Notes: generated by a model not told the origin, from the letters alone. Positions 1-6,972 are shown, counted from the stretch's first letter. The stretch: 12,698 bases of DNA from Clostridia bacterium (GCA_017407365.1 JAFQWR010000195.1:1-12698), one strand, 5' to 3'. Numbers and translations: made by a program.

Positions 1-119
1 AATCTTCACTTCGTTCAGATGAAATCAAATCCGGTTAACTTCAACCCTGCGAAGCAGGATTTCACCGCGATAGCGATTTCATCCACCGCAGGTGGATTTC
101 ACCCGTCGAAGACGGATTT
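1..119. repeat. Tandem mini-hairpin repeat array
   Basis: Short stem-loops of about 18-20 bp follow one another, separated by the linker ATTTCA or ATTTGA. The clear units are CCTGC-GAA-GCAGG (46-58), CGC-GATA-GCG (66-75), ATCCACC-GCA-GGTGGAT (81-97) and CCGTC-GAA-GACGG (103-115). Positions 1-44 carry more degenerate versions. Stem sequences differ from unit to unit while the linker stays the same, so this is a structural repeat rather than a sequence repeat. No reading frame runs through it. From general knowledge, similar chains of small hairpins are scattered between genes in many uncultured Clostridia; their function is not known to me. Confidence 0.6.
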
Positions 120-172
120 GACTGCGTGATACTCCGTTAAGAGTATCGCGCTATCATGCAGTCGGCTTTTTT
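120..172 (+). terminator. Intrinsic terminator of an upstream plus-strand gene
   Basis: GACTGCGTGATA (120-131) pairs with TATCATGCAGTC (152-163), a 12-bp stem with one G-U pair, followed by GGC and a run of six T (167-172). A second hairpin, GATACTC/GAGTATC (128-134 with 141-147), is nested in the loop and competes for the GATA bases of the outer stem. The gene it would terminate lies left of the window. Positions 173-269 are AT-rich, with no gene or clear signal visible. Confidence 0.7.
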
Positions 173-269
173 ATACTGTTTTGTAATGCTGTAAACAACA
201 GAAGGATGCTTTTCGGTTTATCGTCGAAAGGTGCATAAGGTTTTTTTGTGGTGTTGCTGCGAAAAATCA

Positions 270-310
270 GTAAAATAAAAGCACGGCTTGCTAAAAGAGT
301 AAGCCGTGCT
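270..310 (-). terminator. Terminator of the minus-strand operon
   Basis: AGCACGGCTT (280-289) pairs with AAGCCGTGCT (301-310), extended by two more pairs inside. Read on the minus strand the stem is followed by TTTTATTTTA (271-280), a U-rich tract. It begins 17 bases after the stop codon of the GDPD-like gene at 327, so it ends that operon. The plus-strand side has only a weak T tract. Confidence 0.8.
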
Positions 311-326
311 GTATTTTGTTATGGGG

Positions 327-2147
327 TTATTTGCGCTTGCATACGAATGCCGAAAGCACAAGGAGCAGAGGCAGGGCAACAGTAGCAGAGGAACCACAGC
401 CCTTTTGTGCAGGCTTATCGGAGCCGTTGTCGGTAGAGGGAAGCTTGCCCTTGCCTACCGTAACGGGTACGGGGTTGCTGTAAACGCGGTAGCCCAGCTT
501 GCTGTCCGTGCCGTAGAAGGCAATATATGCATAGCCGTCGCCCGTGCCGTATGTGCCGAGCGGCGAGGTGATCAGCTCGGTGTTGCTTTCAATTACGATA
601 AAGCCTTGCGAAACGCCGATTTCATCGCCCAGACGGTTATGCAGCGTGCCCATCAGGGTGTATGCCTTAGATTCCTCGGTGTAAAGCGAAAGCTTATTGA
701 ATAAGGTTTTTGCCTTTGCGGCGTAGCCAACGGAATACGAGGGCTGATCCACGGTCAGCGAGGTGTGGTTTTGCAGGAAAGAGTTGTCGAAGGACGTTAC
801 ATCGGTATAGGTGAAGCTGTTAACGTTGATGCTGCGTGCGTTTAAGAATGCACGGGTTTCCTTCAAAAAGCCTGCATAGTTGGGGGAAATACCGCAATTA
901 TATACGGATGCACTGGTAAAGGATCCGGAAATACTCGTGTTGCCGAGAAGGTAGCTTGCGGGGATTTCGGGAATCTGCTGACGTACCGCCTGCAAAACGG
1001 GAACGTGGAAGGTGATAAATACAATCTGATCGGTCATATCCAGTCTTTCAATCAGCTCCTTCACGTAAGGCACGAGTGCGGGAACGTTGTATTTGAATTC
1101 CACGTAGACCACGCAGTTTTTGCCCTTTAATGCGGCAAGATAATCGTCAAGACTGGGGGGAGCCTCGGTGGAGCTTTTTACGGTGTATTGCTGAATTTCA
1201 GCAAGCGTCATCTGGTCGACTCTGCCCGTGCCGTTTGTGGTACGGTTGAGGGTGTCGTCGTGCATCAGAACAATGCGGTTGTCCTTGGTGAGCTGAATGT
1301 CGCATTCCACGCCTTCTACACCCTTTTCCACTGCGGAAAGCGCAGAGGTGATGGTGTTTTCACCGCCGTATGTAGCGTCGCCTCTGTGGCCGATTACAAG
1401 AGGAGTAGAGAACATCGTGGGCTCGGTAAAGCTTTCAATCAGCGCAATTACATCGGATGCATTTTCGGTTACGATGCCTGCTGCTCCCGTTGCAAGAACG
1501 GTGTATGCGCCAAGCTTGGTGGCAGGGGCCTTCACCCAGACGCCCTGCAAACGGTGACGGAGATAATCCACCGTTTCTGCGCTTCCCAGCGAAAAGGAAA
1601 GAATGGAAACGTGCGCAAGGCTTTTCTGCGTGACAGAGCGGATTTCAATCAGGTTTTCCCCGTCAATTTCGGTGTTGCTGAAATCTACTGCGCCCAAAAG
1701 GCCCCTGGTTGCAGAGCGTACTGCCTTAACGAGCTCGCCGTTGTCAGAGATGACGAATGCGTCAATCAGGCTGTTTTGCGTGGTGAAGCTGATAAGTGCA
1801 TTTGCCTGCGTCTGATTTTTTACGTAGATTGCGGGAACAACGCTTGCATTGCCTGAAATCGCTTCCGCAAGCGAGGCAATCACCTTGCCGTCTTTTGCGA
1901 TTACTTCCAATTTGTCATTAACGTAATAAATGGCAATGGCGGGCGTTTTTTCCGTGTTTAATGCGGCGTATGTTTCCTCGTCGGTCACATCGAGGATAAC
2001 GGTGGGCGCGCCTATTATTCCCGTGTTGGGCTGATAGGTGCTTTTGTAGGTTGCAAAAGCTGCCGTATCTGCATAGCCGATGGGCGCACAAAGAAGCGCA
2101 GTAACGGCAACAGCAAGAAGGCAGAGGGTGCAAATGAGTTTTTTCAT
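327..2147 (-). CDS. Exported glycerophosphodiester phosphodiesterase-like protein with C-terminal anchor
   Basis: This 606-residue protein has a signal peptide (1-27). The GDPD catalytic domain spans about 248-475: HRG at 254-256, EN at 263-264, E281-x-D283, the general-acid motif MHDD at 295-298 and E350-F-K352, so the metal-binding and catalytic set looks complete. The family hydrolyses glycerophosphodiesters, for example from lipids or teichoic acids; the actual substrate is not evident. Residues 48-240 look like a degenerate copy of the same barrel: they end in a GAAGIVTENASD segment like the GDPD C-terminal strand but lack the catalytic motifs. Residues 485-565 are a small extra domain. 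The tail has a polar linker, then GCGSS (583-587), a hydrophobic stretch and KRK at the very end, like a sorting signal. The start is supported by AGAGG 8 bases upstream. It is the last gene of the minus operon, 49 bases after lipoprotein B. Confidence 0.88.
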   Translation of the reverse strand: MKKLICTLCLLAVAVTALLCAPIGYADTAAFATYKSTYQPNTGIIGAPTVILDVTDEETYAALNTEKTPAIAIYYVNDKLEVIAKDGKVIASLAEAISGNASVVPAIYVKNQTQANALISFTTQNSLIDAFVISDNGELVKAVRSATRGLLGAVDFSNTEIDGENLIEIRSVTQKSLAHVSILSFSLGSAETVDYLRHRLQGVWVKAPATKLGAYTVLATGAAGIVTENASDVIALIESFTEPTMFSTPLVIGHRGDATYGGENTITSALSAVEKGVEGVECDIQLTKDNRIVLMHDDTLNRTTNGTGRVDQMTLAEIQQYTVKSSTEAPPSLDDYLAALKGKNCVVYVEFKYNVPALVPYVKELIERLDMTDQIVFITFHVPVLQAVRQQIPEIPASYLLGNTSISGSFTSASVYNCGISPNYAGFLKETRAFLNARSINVNSFTYTDVTSFDNSFLQNHTSLTVDQPSYSVGYAAKAKTLFNKLSLYTEESKAYTLMGTLHNRLGDEIGVSQGFIVIESNTELITSPLGTYGTGDGYAYIAFYGTDSKLGYRVYSNPVPVTVGKGKLPSTDNGSDKPAQKGCGSSATVALPLLLVLSAFVCKRK

Positions 2148-2172
2148 AAACGGTAACCTCTTTTTATTTTTT

Positions 2173-2194
2173 GCGGAGGGAGTTTACGCTCCGC
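2173..2194 (-). other. Intergenic hairpin without U tract
   Basis: GCGGAG (2173-2178) and CTCCGC (2189-2194) form a 6-bp stem with a 10-base loop in the 49-bp gap between lipoprotein B and the GDPD-like gene. On the minus strand it is followed by A-rich sequence rather than T, so it should not terminate. It could stabilise or separate the transcripts of the two genes; this is inference. Confidence 0.4.
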
Positions 2195-2196
2195 TG

Positions 2197-3246
2197 TTAA
2201 TACTTGTATTTGATGGAAATATCCCGGATTGTAACGGCAATATCGTACGTACCGGGAATTTCAAAGCCCGTGTTCATCGAGCCAATGTAAAGATCCTGCC
2301 AGGCGGTGTTTTTAAGATAGCCTCTTTCCTTTGCAAGGTTGAAAGCGGTTTTTGCGTGGCTCAGCAGAGGAAAGTCGATACAAACGGTGCTGCCTACTGT
2401 AACAGGCTCAGAGCGGAAATCGTGTGCGTCCGGCTGATAGATAAAGGCAGAGGTGCCGTTATCGTGTGCAGCATAAAAGGTGGGGAAATCCATGCGGTTG
2501 TCGAAGAGATTTAAGCCAAACCACAGATATTCGCCATAGCCTGCGCTGCCTGTGTTGCGGTTTTGCAGGGTTACGTACCATATAAACTGTGCAGCGTGCA
2601 TATTTCTGTTTGCAGAGCTGCCCATGTGGTCTACGAATTTATCCAACGAAAACTCCATCATCAGACGGATGTCCTTGGCAAACGGCACCCAAAGAAGGCT
2701 TTTGTTCCAGTCCTGCGAAAGCAAGAGGTGCGGCCAGGCTTCATCGGGCCTTCGGGGCTCATCATATTCTAACGAGGCGTTCAGCTCTAAGGTTACAGAG
2801 CCATCCTCGCGCACGGTAACACGCTTTGCGGGGGTTCCGTTCACGTGCTTTGAGAAGAATATTTTATTTCCATTCAAGCCGTTGACGGGCAGACTGTCTG
2901 CATTCAGCATAATATCATGATCGCTTCCCCACTGCGCAAGATGCCACAGAGGCTCTGCGCCCTCCGTTATCGAAAGCGTGCCCGTATCGGATATTCCGCT
3001 TCCGTTGATGGGGGAGGATACGATAAAGCCCGTTTTGAAATCGGGATCCTTTAAGTATTCGAGATAATTCTTGTATGGGTTTTCCTCAGTGGGCGGGGTG
3101 TCCTCGGGTGTATCTCCGGGAGTATCGCTTGGCTGCTGCTGTTCTCCGCCTCCGCCCGAGGGGGGCTCGGGAATATCCGGCTGACAGCCGAGCGTGCAGG
3201 CAAGAAGAACACAAAGACATAGCAAAAGGCAAAGAATTTTTTTCAC
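2197..3246 (-). CDS. Lipoprotein B of an unnamed four-member paralogous family
   Basis: A 349-residue predicted lipoprotein with a signal peptide, lipobox TLGC (Cys21) and a Pro/Gly/Glu-rich linker to about residue 56. I chose the GTG at 3246 because AAAAGG lies 6 bases upstream and the protein then begins with the usual M-K-K-I-L. The ATG at 3261 has only the T tract of a terminator before it, and the ATG at 3252 directly abuts AAAAGG. The body carries the family motifs: D-x-x-F-x-x-GF near 67-74, AQWG 104-107, NAS 156-158, WPHLL 171-175, MHAAQF 216-221, YLWFG 240-244, DNR 249-251, VTVG 282-285 and SMN-x-GFEIPGTYD 323-335. I do not recognise the family. Conserved aromatic and Asn/His residues would suit a beta-sandwich sugar-binding fold, but that is a guess. 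It lies between lipoprotein A and the GDPD-like gene. Confidence 0.85.
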   Translation of the reverse strand: MKKILCLLLCLCVLLACTLGCQPDIPEPPSGGGGEQQQPSDTPGDTPEDTPPTEENPYKNYLEYLKDPDFKTGFIVSSPINGSGISDTGTLSITEGAEPLWHLAQWGSDHDIMLNADSLPVNGLNGNKIFFSKHVNGTPAKRVTVREDGSVTLELNASLEYDEPRRPDEAWPHLLLSQDWNKSLLWVPFAKDIRLMMEFSLDKFVDHMGSSANRNMHAAQFIWYVTLQNRNTGSAGYGEYLWFGLNLFDNRMDFPTFYAAHDNGTSAFIYQPDAHDFRSEPVTVGSTVCIDFPLLSHAKTAFNLAKERGYLKNTAWQDLYIGSMNTGFEIPGTYDIAVTIRDISIKYKY

Positions 3247-3261
3247 AAGCATCCTTTTCAT

Positions 3262-3302
3262 AAAAAAACCGATCGCCGTAGGTTCAGATGACAATCGGTT
3301 TT
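3262..3302 (-). terminator. Terminator-like hairpin between lipoproteins A and B
   Basis: On the minus strand AAAACCGATTGTC pairs with GGCGATCGGTTTT (13 bp including G-U pairs, 12-base loop) and the T tract covers 3262-3268. It lies 14 bases after the stop of lipoprotein A and directly before the ribosome binding site of lipoprotein B. I see no convincing promoter between the two genes, so B and the GDPD-like gene probably depend on readthrough. Confidence 0.75.
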
Positions 3303-3316
3303 GTTCTCGGTAAATT

Positions 3317-4336
3317 TTATTCGTAAACAACCGTGCTGAGCTTTTCGATGGAAACTGCCATATCAAAGGTGCCGGGAAGCTCGAAGCCAAGGTTCATATA
3401 CGTAAACGCAAGGTTTTCAAACTTGACATTCTTTAAGCATTGGCTGTTTTGTGCAATGTTAAAGGCGTTTTGCATATAGGGCAGAATGTCAACCTCTACC
3501 TGATATCTTTCACCAACCGTGATAGGGGGAAGGTATCTGTTAGAGGGCATAGCGTAAATCATCTTGTTGGTAGAGCCTGTCACGCCGGAATCGATGTTGT
3601 AGCTGCCGGTCATACCGCCGAGCTGACGGGAATCCACCAGGGGTACACCAAACCACAGATAGTCGCCGGGGGTGCCAACCTCTTCCACGGTGCCCTCAGA
3701 GGGACGGTTGGTTAAGGTGAAATACCACAAAAACTGTGCCGCGTGCAGACCGGGATTGTATTCATCCTGACTCATCTTCATTTCAAGCTTTTCAACGGTG
3801 AAGGTGATGGATGCGATGATTTTGCTGACCTTGTTGATCTTGAACTGCTCTTCAAAGGATTGCTCAATCAGAAGATGCGGCCAGTTTTCCCCGTTTTTTC
3901 TGGGGTGCTCGTACACCTTGCTTGCATTCAGCTCTAAGTACAGATAGCCCGTTTCGGGGTTTACCTTAACCACCTTGGAGTTATCGGTGTATACGTAATT
4001 GTCGCCAACCTTTTCTGCGGTGCTGGTTTCGCTGTCGAAGCCCTCGGGGCACCACCAGCGAGCCATTTCCCACGGACTCTGGGTTGCGTCTACCGTGCCG
4101 AGATAGTCGATATAAAACCATTTGTCACGGTTGATAGCGGCAGGACCCATAACCTGGAAGCCCTTCGAAAAGGTGTTGTCTGTGATAACCTCGTGGCCGA
4201 CAGGAGCAGGCGGATCGGGAGGAGAAGGAGGACTGGGCGGATCTTGATCGTTGTTGTTAGGCGTATCGGTGGTTCCGCACGCACAGGTGAAAAGCATAAT
4301 CATGGTAAGCAGAATATATAAGAAGCTTTTTCTCAT
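3317..4336 (-). CDS. Lipoprotein A of an unnamed four-member paralogous family
   Basis: A 339-residue predicted lipoprotein. The signal peptide ends in TCAC (Cys20) and a Pro-rich linker runs to about residue 46. The start is fixed by GGAGG 7 bases upstream (4343-4347). Family motifs in order: NAS 137-139, PR 145-146, WPHLLIEQ 152-159, LHAAQFLWYFTL 197-208, DYLWFG 225-230, DSR 235-237, ITVG 272-275, DILPY 283-287 and LGFELPGTFD 316-325. It is closest in motif spelling to lipoprotein D. No catalytic signature of a known enzyme class is visible; absolutely conserved His residues (WPH, HAAQ) could be structural or functional. It is the first gene of the minus operon and diverges from lipoprotein C across a region holding two promoters and a shared box. 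A hairpin terminator follows its stop, so it is probably made in excess over the genes after it. Confidence 0.88.
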   Translation of the reverse strand: MRKSFLYILLTMIMLFTCACGTTDTPNNNDQDPPSPPSPPDPPAPVGHEVITDNTFSKGFQVMGPAAINRDKWFYIDYLGTVDATQSPWEMARWWCPEGFDSETSTAEKVGDNYVYTDNSKVVKVNPETGYLYLELNASKVYEHPRKNGENWPHLLIEQSFEEQFKINKVSKIIASITFTVEKLEMKMSQDEYNPGLHAAQFLWYFTLTNRPSEGTVEEVGTPGDYLWFGVPLVDSRQLGGMTGSYNIDSGVTGSTNKMIYAMPSNRYLPPITVGERYQVEVDILPYMQNAFNIAQNSQCLKNVKFENLAFTYMNLGFELPGTFDMAVSIEKLSTVVYE

Positions 4337-4380
4337 ATAATACCTCCGTTTTTTTGATTCGTTCCGTTGGAATCGTTTTA

Positions 4381-4409
4381 AGTATAGCAGTTTGCGGACG
4401 TGAATTCAA
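4381..4409 (-). promoter_or_regulatory. Promoter of lipoprotein A / minus operon
   Basis: On the minus strand a -35 TTGAAT (plus positions 4404-4409) and a -10 TATACT (4381-4386) are separated by exactly 17 bases, a good vegetative sigma promoter. Transcription would start near 4374, giving a leader of about 38 bases. That leader contains a small inverted repeat, GATTC/GAATC, at 4356-4374. Confidence 0.75.
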
Positions 4410-4426
4410 TAGTTTTTTTTATTAAA

Positions 4427-4449
4427 TTGATATGTTGACATAACAAGTT
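4427..4449. promoter_or_regulatory. Shared regulatory box, copy 1
   Basis: TTGATATGTTGACATAACAA followed by GTT. It differs at one base from the copy at 6950-6972. It contains an imperfect palindrome (TTGnTATnTnnAnATAnCAA) and also two 8-bp-spaced direct repeats TTGAYAT. It lies midway between the divergent promoters, about 62-64 bp from both predicted starts. This suits a binding site serving both directions. It contains TTGACA, but no -10 follows at the right distance. Confidence 0.7.
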
Positions 4450-4464
4450 AACCGCTTACCCCTA

Positions 4465-4493
4465 TTGCATTTCATGCGTATATCCTGTAAAAT
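4465..4493 (+). promoter_or_regulatory. Promoter of lipoprotein C
   Basis: A -35 TTGCAT (4465-4470) and a -10 TAAAAT (4488-4493) with a 17-base spacer. The preceding bases CCTATTGCA and the -10 match the promoter in front of the large surface protein (6983-7015), so the two promoters share both the box and the core elements. Transcription would start near 4500. Confidence 0.75.
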
Positions 4494-4539
4494 AAGGATG
4501 TTGCAGAAAATGCAAATTATCAGTAAGGTAGGTAGAATC

Positions 4540-5634
4540 ATGAAAAGAATCTTTTGCTTAGCTTTGACGTTGGTTCTGTGCTTTGGCTTATTCTGCGCCT
4601 GTGGCGAAACGCCCGACCAGCCCGGCGGAAATGTCAATAAGGATTATACGTTAGACGAAAACGGCAATTACGTATACGAGCTGTTCCACGATCCCAATTT
4701 CGAAACGGGCTTCATGGTTGGCTCCGCAAACAGGGCAGAGGTTTCGGGTAACTTTGTTTCCTATCCCGTAGATTACAATATGTATATGCCCGGTGCCACT
4801 GAGGCTGCATGGAGCTGCTCGCAGTGGGGCTGTAAATACGGCTTTGGCGATTCCTACGGCAATGCGCTCATCACCGAGCACGACCCCTACGAGGTCAAAA
4901 ACGAAAACGGTGTAATCAGCTTTGAGGCGTACAGCTTAAAGGATGGCGTATACAGCAACGAGGCACCCTTATCCAAGGCAATCCGTGTGAAGCCCGCAGA
5001 AAACAAAATCTGGCTGGATCTGAACGCATCGGTAGAATATACCGAAAACGGCGTAATCGTGCCCAGACAGAACCCCAACGACTACTGGCCTCATATTCTT
5101 CTGAGCGCAGGCTTTAAGTATCAGCCCTACGTCAGCCAGGTGAAGAATCTCGTTTTATCTGCAGACGTCACCATCGAAAAATGCGACAATCTGCATCCTG
5201 ACGGAACGTATAACACCGGTATGCACGCCGCACAGTTCCTGATGTATCTTGTTGTAAAAAGCACCAACGATACCGAATATATGTGGTTTGGTATTCCCTT
5301 CTTTGATAACCGTTACCCCATGTTTGGCGAGCACGATCAGATTGACTCGGTAGAAAACAAGTTCCTGTATCAGGTGCCCGGCTATGCGTTCAACGGCGGT
5401 GCAGCTGTAACGGTGGGCAGAACGATGAACATTTCTCTGGATGTGATCCCCTATTTTGCACGTGCGCTCGAAATCGCACAAAGCAAATATCAGCGTTTCT
5501 TAGGCTCCACCGTAGACAACCTCTATGTGGCAAGCATGAACGTTGGATGGGAACTTCCCGGTGTGTTTGACGTTTCCGCTTCCATTGCAAACTATTCCTT
5601 CAAGGCTGTTTGCGAAAAGGAGCTGTCGCTGTAA
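4540..5634 (+). CDS. Lipoprotein C of an unnamed four-member paralogous family
   Basis: A 364-residue predicted lipoprotein. The start at 4540 (MKRIF) gives a proper signal peptide with lipobox CAC (Cys21) and has AAGGTAGG upstream; the in-frame ATG at 4465 lies inside the promoter and is rejected. Motifs in order: D-x-N-F-x-x-GF near 51-58, QWG 95-97, NAS 162-164, WPHILL 183-188, MHAAQF 228-233, EYMWFG 246-251, DNR 256-258, VTVG 290-293, DVIPY 301-305 and SMNVGWELPGVFD 332-344. It differs from the other members by a longer insertion before NAS (about 98-150) and by lacking the Gln after WPHLL, which argues that this Gln is not catalytic. It is a single-gene unit ending in a strong terminator. 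Function is unknown; a surface ligand-binding role is inferred from the context. Confidence 0.88.
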   Translation: MKRIFCLALTLVLCFGLFCACGETPDQPGGNVNKDYTLDENGNYVYELFHDPNFETGFMVGSANRAEVSGNFVSYPVDYNMYMPGATEAAWSCSQWGCKYGFGDSYGNALITEHDPYEVKNENGVISFEAYSLKDGVYSNEAPLSKAIRVKPAENKIWLDLNASVEYTENGVIVPRQNPNDYWPHILLSAGFKYQPYVSQVKNLVLSADVTIEKCDNLHPDGTYNTGMHAAQFLMYLVVKSTNDTEYMWFGIPFFDNRYPMFGEHDQIDSVENKFLYQVPGYAFNGGAAVTVGRTMNISLDVIPYFARALEIAQSKYQRFLGSTVDNLYVASMNVGWELPGVFDVSASIANYSFKAVCEKELSL

Positions 5635-5656
5635 TTCAATCAAATAGGCATAAAAT

Positions 5657-5696
5657 AAGCCCTTCCTTTCGGTAAAAAGGAGGGGCTTTTTCGTTT
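5657..5696. terminator. Bidirectional terminator between convergent genes
   Basis: AAGCCCTTCCTTT (5657-5669) pairs over 13 bp with the AAAGGAGGGGCTT side ending at about 5688, and TTTTT follows on the plus strand. On the minus strand the same stem is followed by a U-rich tract (TTATTTTA), so it can end both lipoprotein C and the regulator gene, whose stop codons are 101 bp apart. Confidence 0.85.
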
Positions 5697-5735
5697 GGTT
5701 ATGTACTGTGCATAAAGACGGGCGGTGCAAAGCAC

Positions 5736-6860
5736 TCAGGTGGATTCTTTCAGAATCAGCAGAGAGGGGATGATGGCATCCTGAATCTCAGCGGAGGAGT
5801 TTTCGATTTTTTTGATCAGAAGCCTTGCGCTCTGCTTGCCGATGGCGTTGGTATTCTGCGAGATGCAGGTGATGGGGCATTTGTATAAGCTGTCGAATTC
5901 GCTGTCGGGAGAATCAAATACGGCAAGGGCAAGATCCTCGGGGATACGCTTGCCTATGCTTAAAAGGTGCTTCAGAACGAGCAGGCTGGTGGTGTAGTCT
6001 ACCACGAGCAGAGCGGTAAGCTGAGGGTTGCTGTCTAAAAAGCGGTTGAACGCCACGGCGTTTTCTTCACTGCGGTCAAAGTTGGGAAAGACGTATTGCT
6101 TATTATAAATGCCCAGCTTTTCGCATACCGAGCGATAGCCCTTTTGTCTTTGCTTTACGCTGTACGAAAGAGAGTCGCGGTTGAGCACCATGCCAATATG
6201 CGTATGCCCCTTGTCGGTCAGGTGCGTGGTGATGATCTTTGCGTTTTCGTAGTGGTTGGAAAAAACAGAGACAACGTTCAAGCCCTCCAATTTTTTATCT
6301 ACAAGAATCAGAGGAAAGTCGTTGAGCAGAAGCTTGAAGATTTCGGGGTTGTGATTCTGTGCCTCCACGGGGTAGAGGATAATGCCGCTTACGTTGATCT
6401 GATAAAAATTCTGAATGATGGAGCTTTCCTTTCGCTGGTCAAAATGACTGCAAGCAATAATCACGGCGTAATCGTGCTTATCGGCGTACTCCTCAATGCC
6501 TACGACGAGCGAATTCATATACGCGCTTTTGATGTCGGGCAGAATAACGCCGATCGTTTTCTTTTGCAGCGTCTGCTGTACCTGTAAAATCAAAGAGGAG
6601 TTTTCGCTGTTCGTGTTGTTGATATAGGTGCCCTTGCCCTGGCGGCGCACAATAAGACCCTCGATTTCAAGCTGTGTGAAGGCGCGCTGTGCGGTGATGC
6701 GGCTGCACTCAAACTTAATCATAATTGCCTGCTCGCTGGGTAGCTGATAGTCGGGTGTTTTGATGTTGGCTTTGATTAAGGAGTATAAGTAATTACGGAT
6801 CTCGATATACTTCGGCTGCTTTGCCGATAACTGGTTGTTTGTATCGTGCTCTTTGTTCAT
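5736..6860 (-). CDS. Transcriptional regulator, GntR-type DNA-binding domain with LacI-type sugar sensor
   Basis: A 374-residue cytoplasmic regulator. Residues 18-80 are a GntR winged helix-turn-helix: the LPSEQ motif at 40-44, the recognition helix around SRITAQRAFTQL (53-64), then EGLI and the GKGTYI wing (75-80). Residues 101-370 are a periplasmic-binding-protein-like sensor of the LacI/GalR kind, starting KTIGVILPDI and carrying the typical AVFDSPD segment near the hinge. This arrangement is that of AraR-like regulators, which bind sugars or sugar phosphates and usually repress. The start has AAGGAG upstream. It diverges from the large surface-protein gene; its own promoter carries TTGTCATATCAA over the likely transcription start, which could be an autoregulatory site. 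It is the obvious candidate to bind the two shared boxes, but their position upstream of the -35 elements is unusual for a simple repressor. Confidence 0.93.
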   Translation of the reverse strand: MNKEHDTNNQLSAKQPKYIEIRNYLYSLIKANIKTPDYQLPSEQAIMIKFECSRITAQRAFTQLEIEGLIVRRQGKGTYINNTNSENSSLILQVQQTLQKKTIGVILPDIKSAYMNSLVVGIEEYADKHDYAVIIACSHFDQRKESSIIQNFYQINVSGIILYPVEAQNHNPEIFKLLLNDFPLILVDKKLEGLNVVSVFSNHYENAKIITTHLTDKGHTHIGMVLNRDSLSYSVKQRQKGYRSVCEKLGIYNKQYVFPNFDRSEENAVAFNRFLDSNPQLTALLVVDYTTSLLVLKHLLSIGKRIPEDLALAVFDSPDSEFDSLYKCPITCISQNTNAIGKQSARLLIKKIENSSAEIQDAIIPSLLILKEST

Positions 6861-6891
6861 ATATGCTCCTTGTAAAAGGGGTATCCTTCAT

Positions 6892-6903
6892 TTGTCATAT
6901 CAA
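6892..6903. promoter_or_regulatory. Possible autoregulatory operator
   Basis: TTGTCATATCAA is a partial palindrome of TTG and CAA ends around AT. On the minus strand it reads TTGATATGACAA, starting with the same TTGATAT as the two shared boxes. It overlaps the predicted transcription start of the regulator, the usual place for a repressor site. Confidence 0.35.
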
Positions 6904-6904
6904 T

Positions 6905-6933
6905 ATTATAACAGATAATCAAAAAAAAGCAAA
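6905..6933 (-). promoter_or_regulatory. Promoter of the regulator gene
   Basis: On the minus strand a perfect -10 TATAAT (plus 6905-6910), preceded by TGT as an extended -10, and a weak -35 TTTGCT (6928-6933) 17 bases upstream. Transcription would start near 6898. Confidence 0.65.
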
Positions 6934-6949
6934 ATCATTATGCGTTAAG

Positions 6950-6972
6950 TTGATATATTGACATAACAAGTT
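6950..6972. promoter_or_regulatory. Shared regulatory box, copy 2
   Basis: TTGATATATTGACATAACAA followed by GTT, identical to the copy at 4427-4449 except for one base (A for G at the eighth position). It lies between the divergent regulator and surface-protein promoters, centred about 62 bp from each predicted start. The CCTATTGCA block downstream is also shared with the first site. Confidence 0.72.

Noticed and set aside
45..116. CRISPR-like array
   Set aside because: The units are about 18-20 bp with differing stems and only a 6-base linker in common, and no cas genes are present; there are no identical repeats with unique spacers.
414..443. LPxTG sortase signal in the GDPD-like protein
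   Set aside because: LPSTD occurs at residues 569-573, but the Gly is replaced by Asp and a further polar stretch with CGSS precedes the hydrophobic segment, so it is not a standard sortase site.
1188..1856. 222-codon plus-strand frame opposite the GDPD-like gene
   Set aside because: It lies wholly antisense to a gene with clear domain motifs, has no ribosome binding site or recognisable motif, and its product is Cys- and Arg-rich as expected for a shadow frame.
4435..4440. TTGACA inside the shared box as a -35 element (also at 6958-6963)
   Set aside because: No -10-like hexamer lies 16-18 bases downstream in either copy, while a good TTGCA-17-TAAAAT promoter lies further on in both.
6096..6587. 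163-codon plus-strand frame opposite the regulator
   Set aside because: Antisense to the well-supported sensor domain, with no start signal and no known motif.
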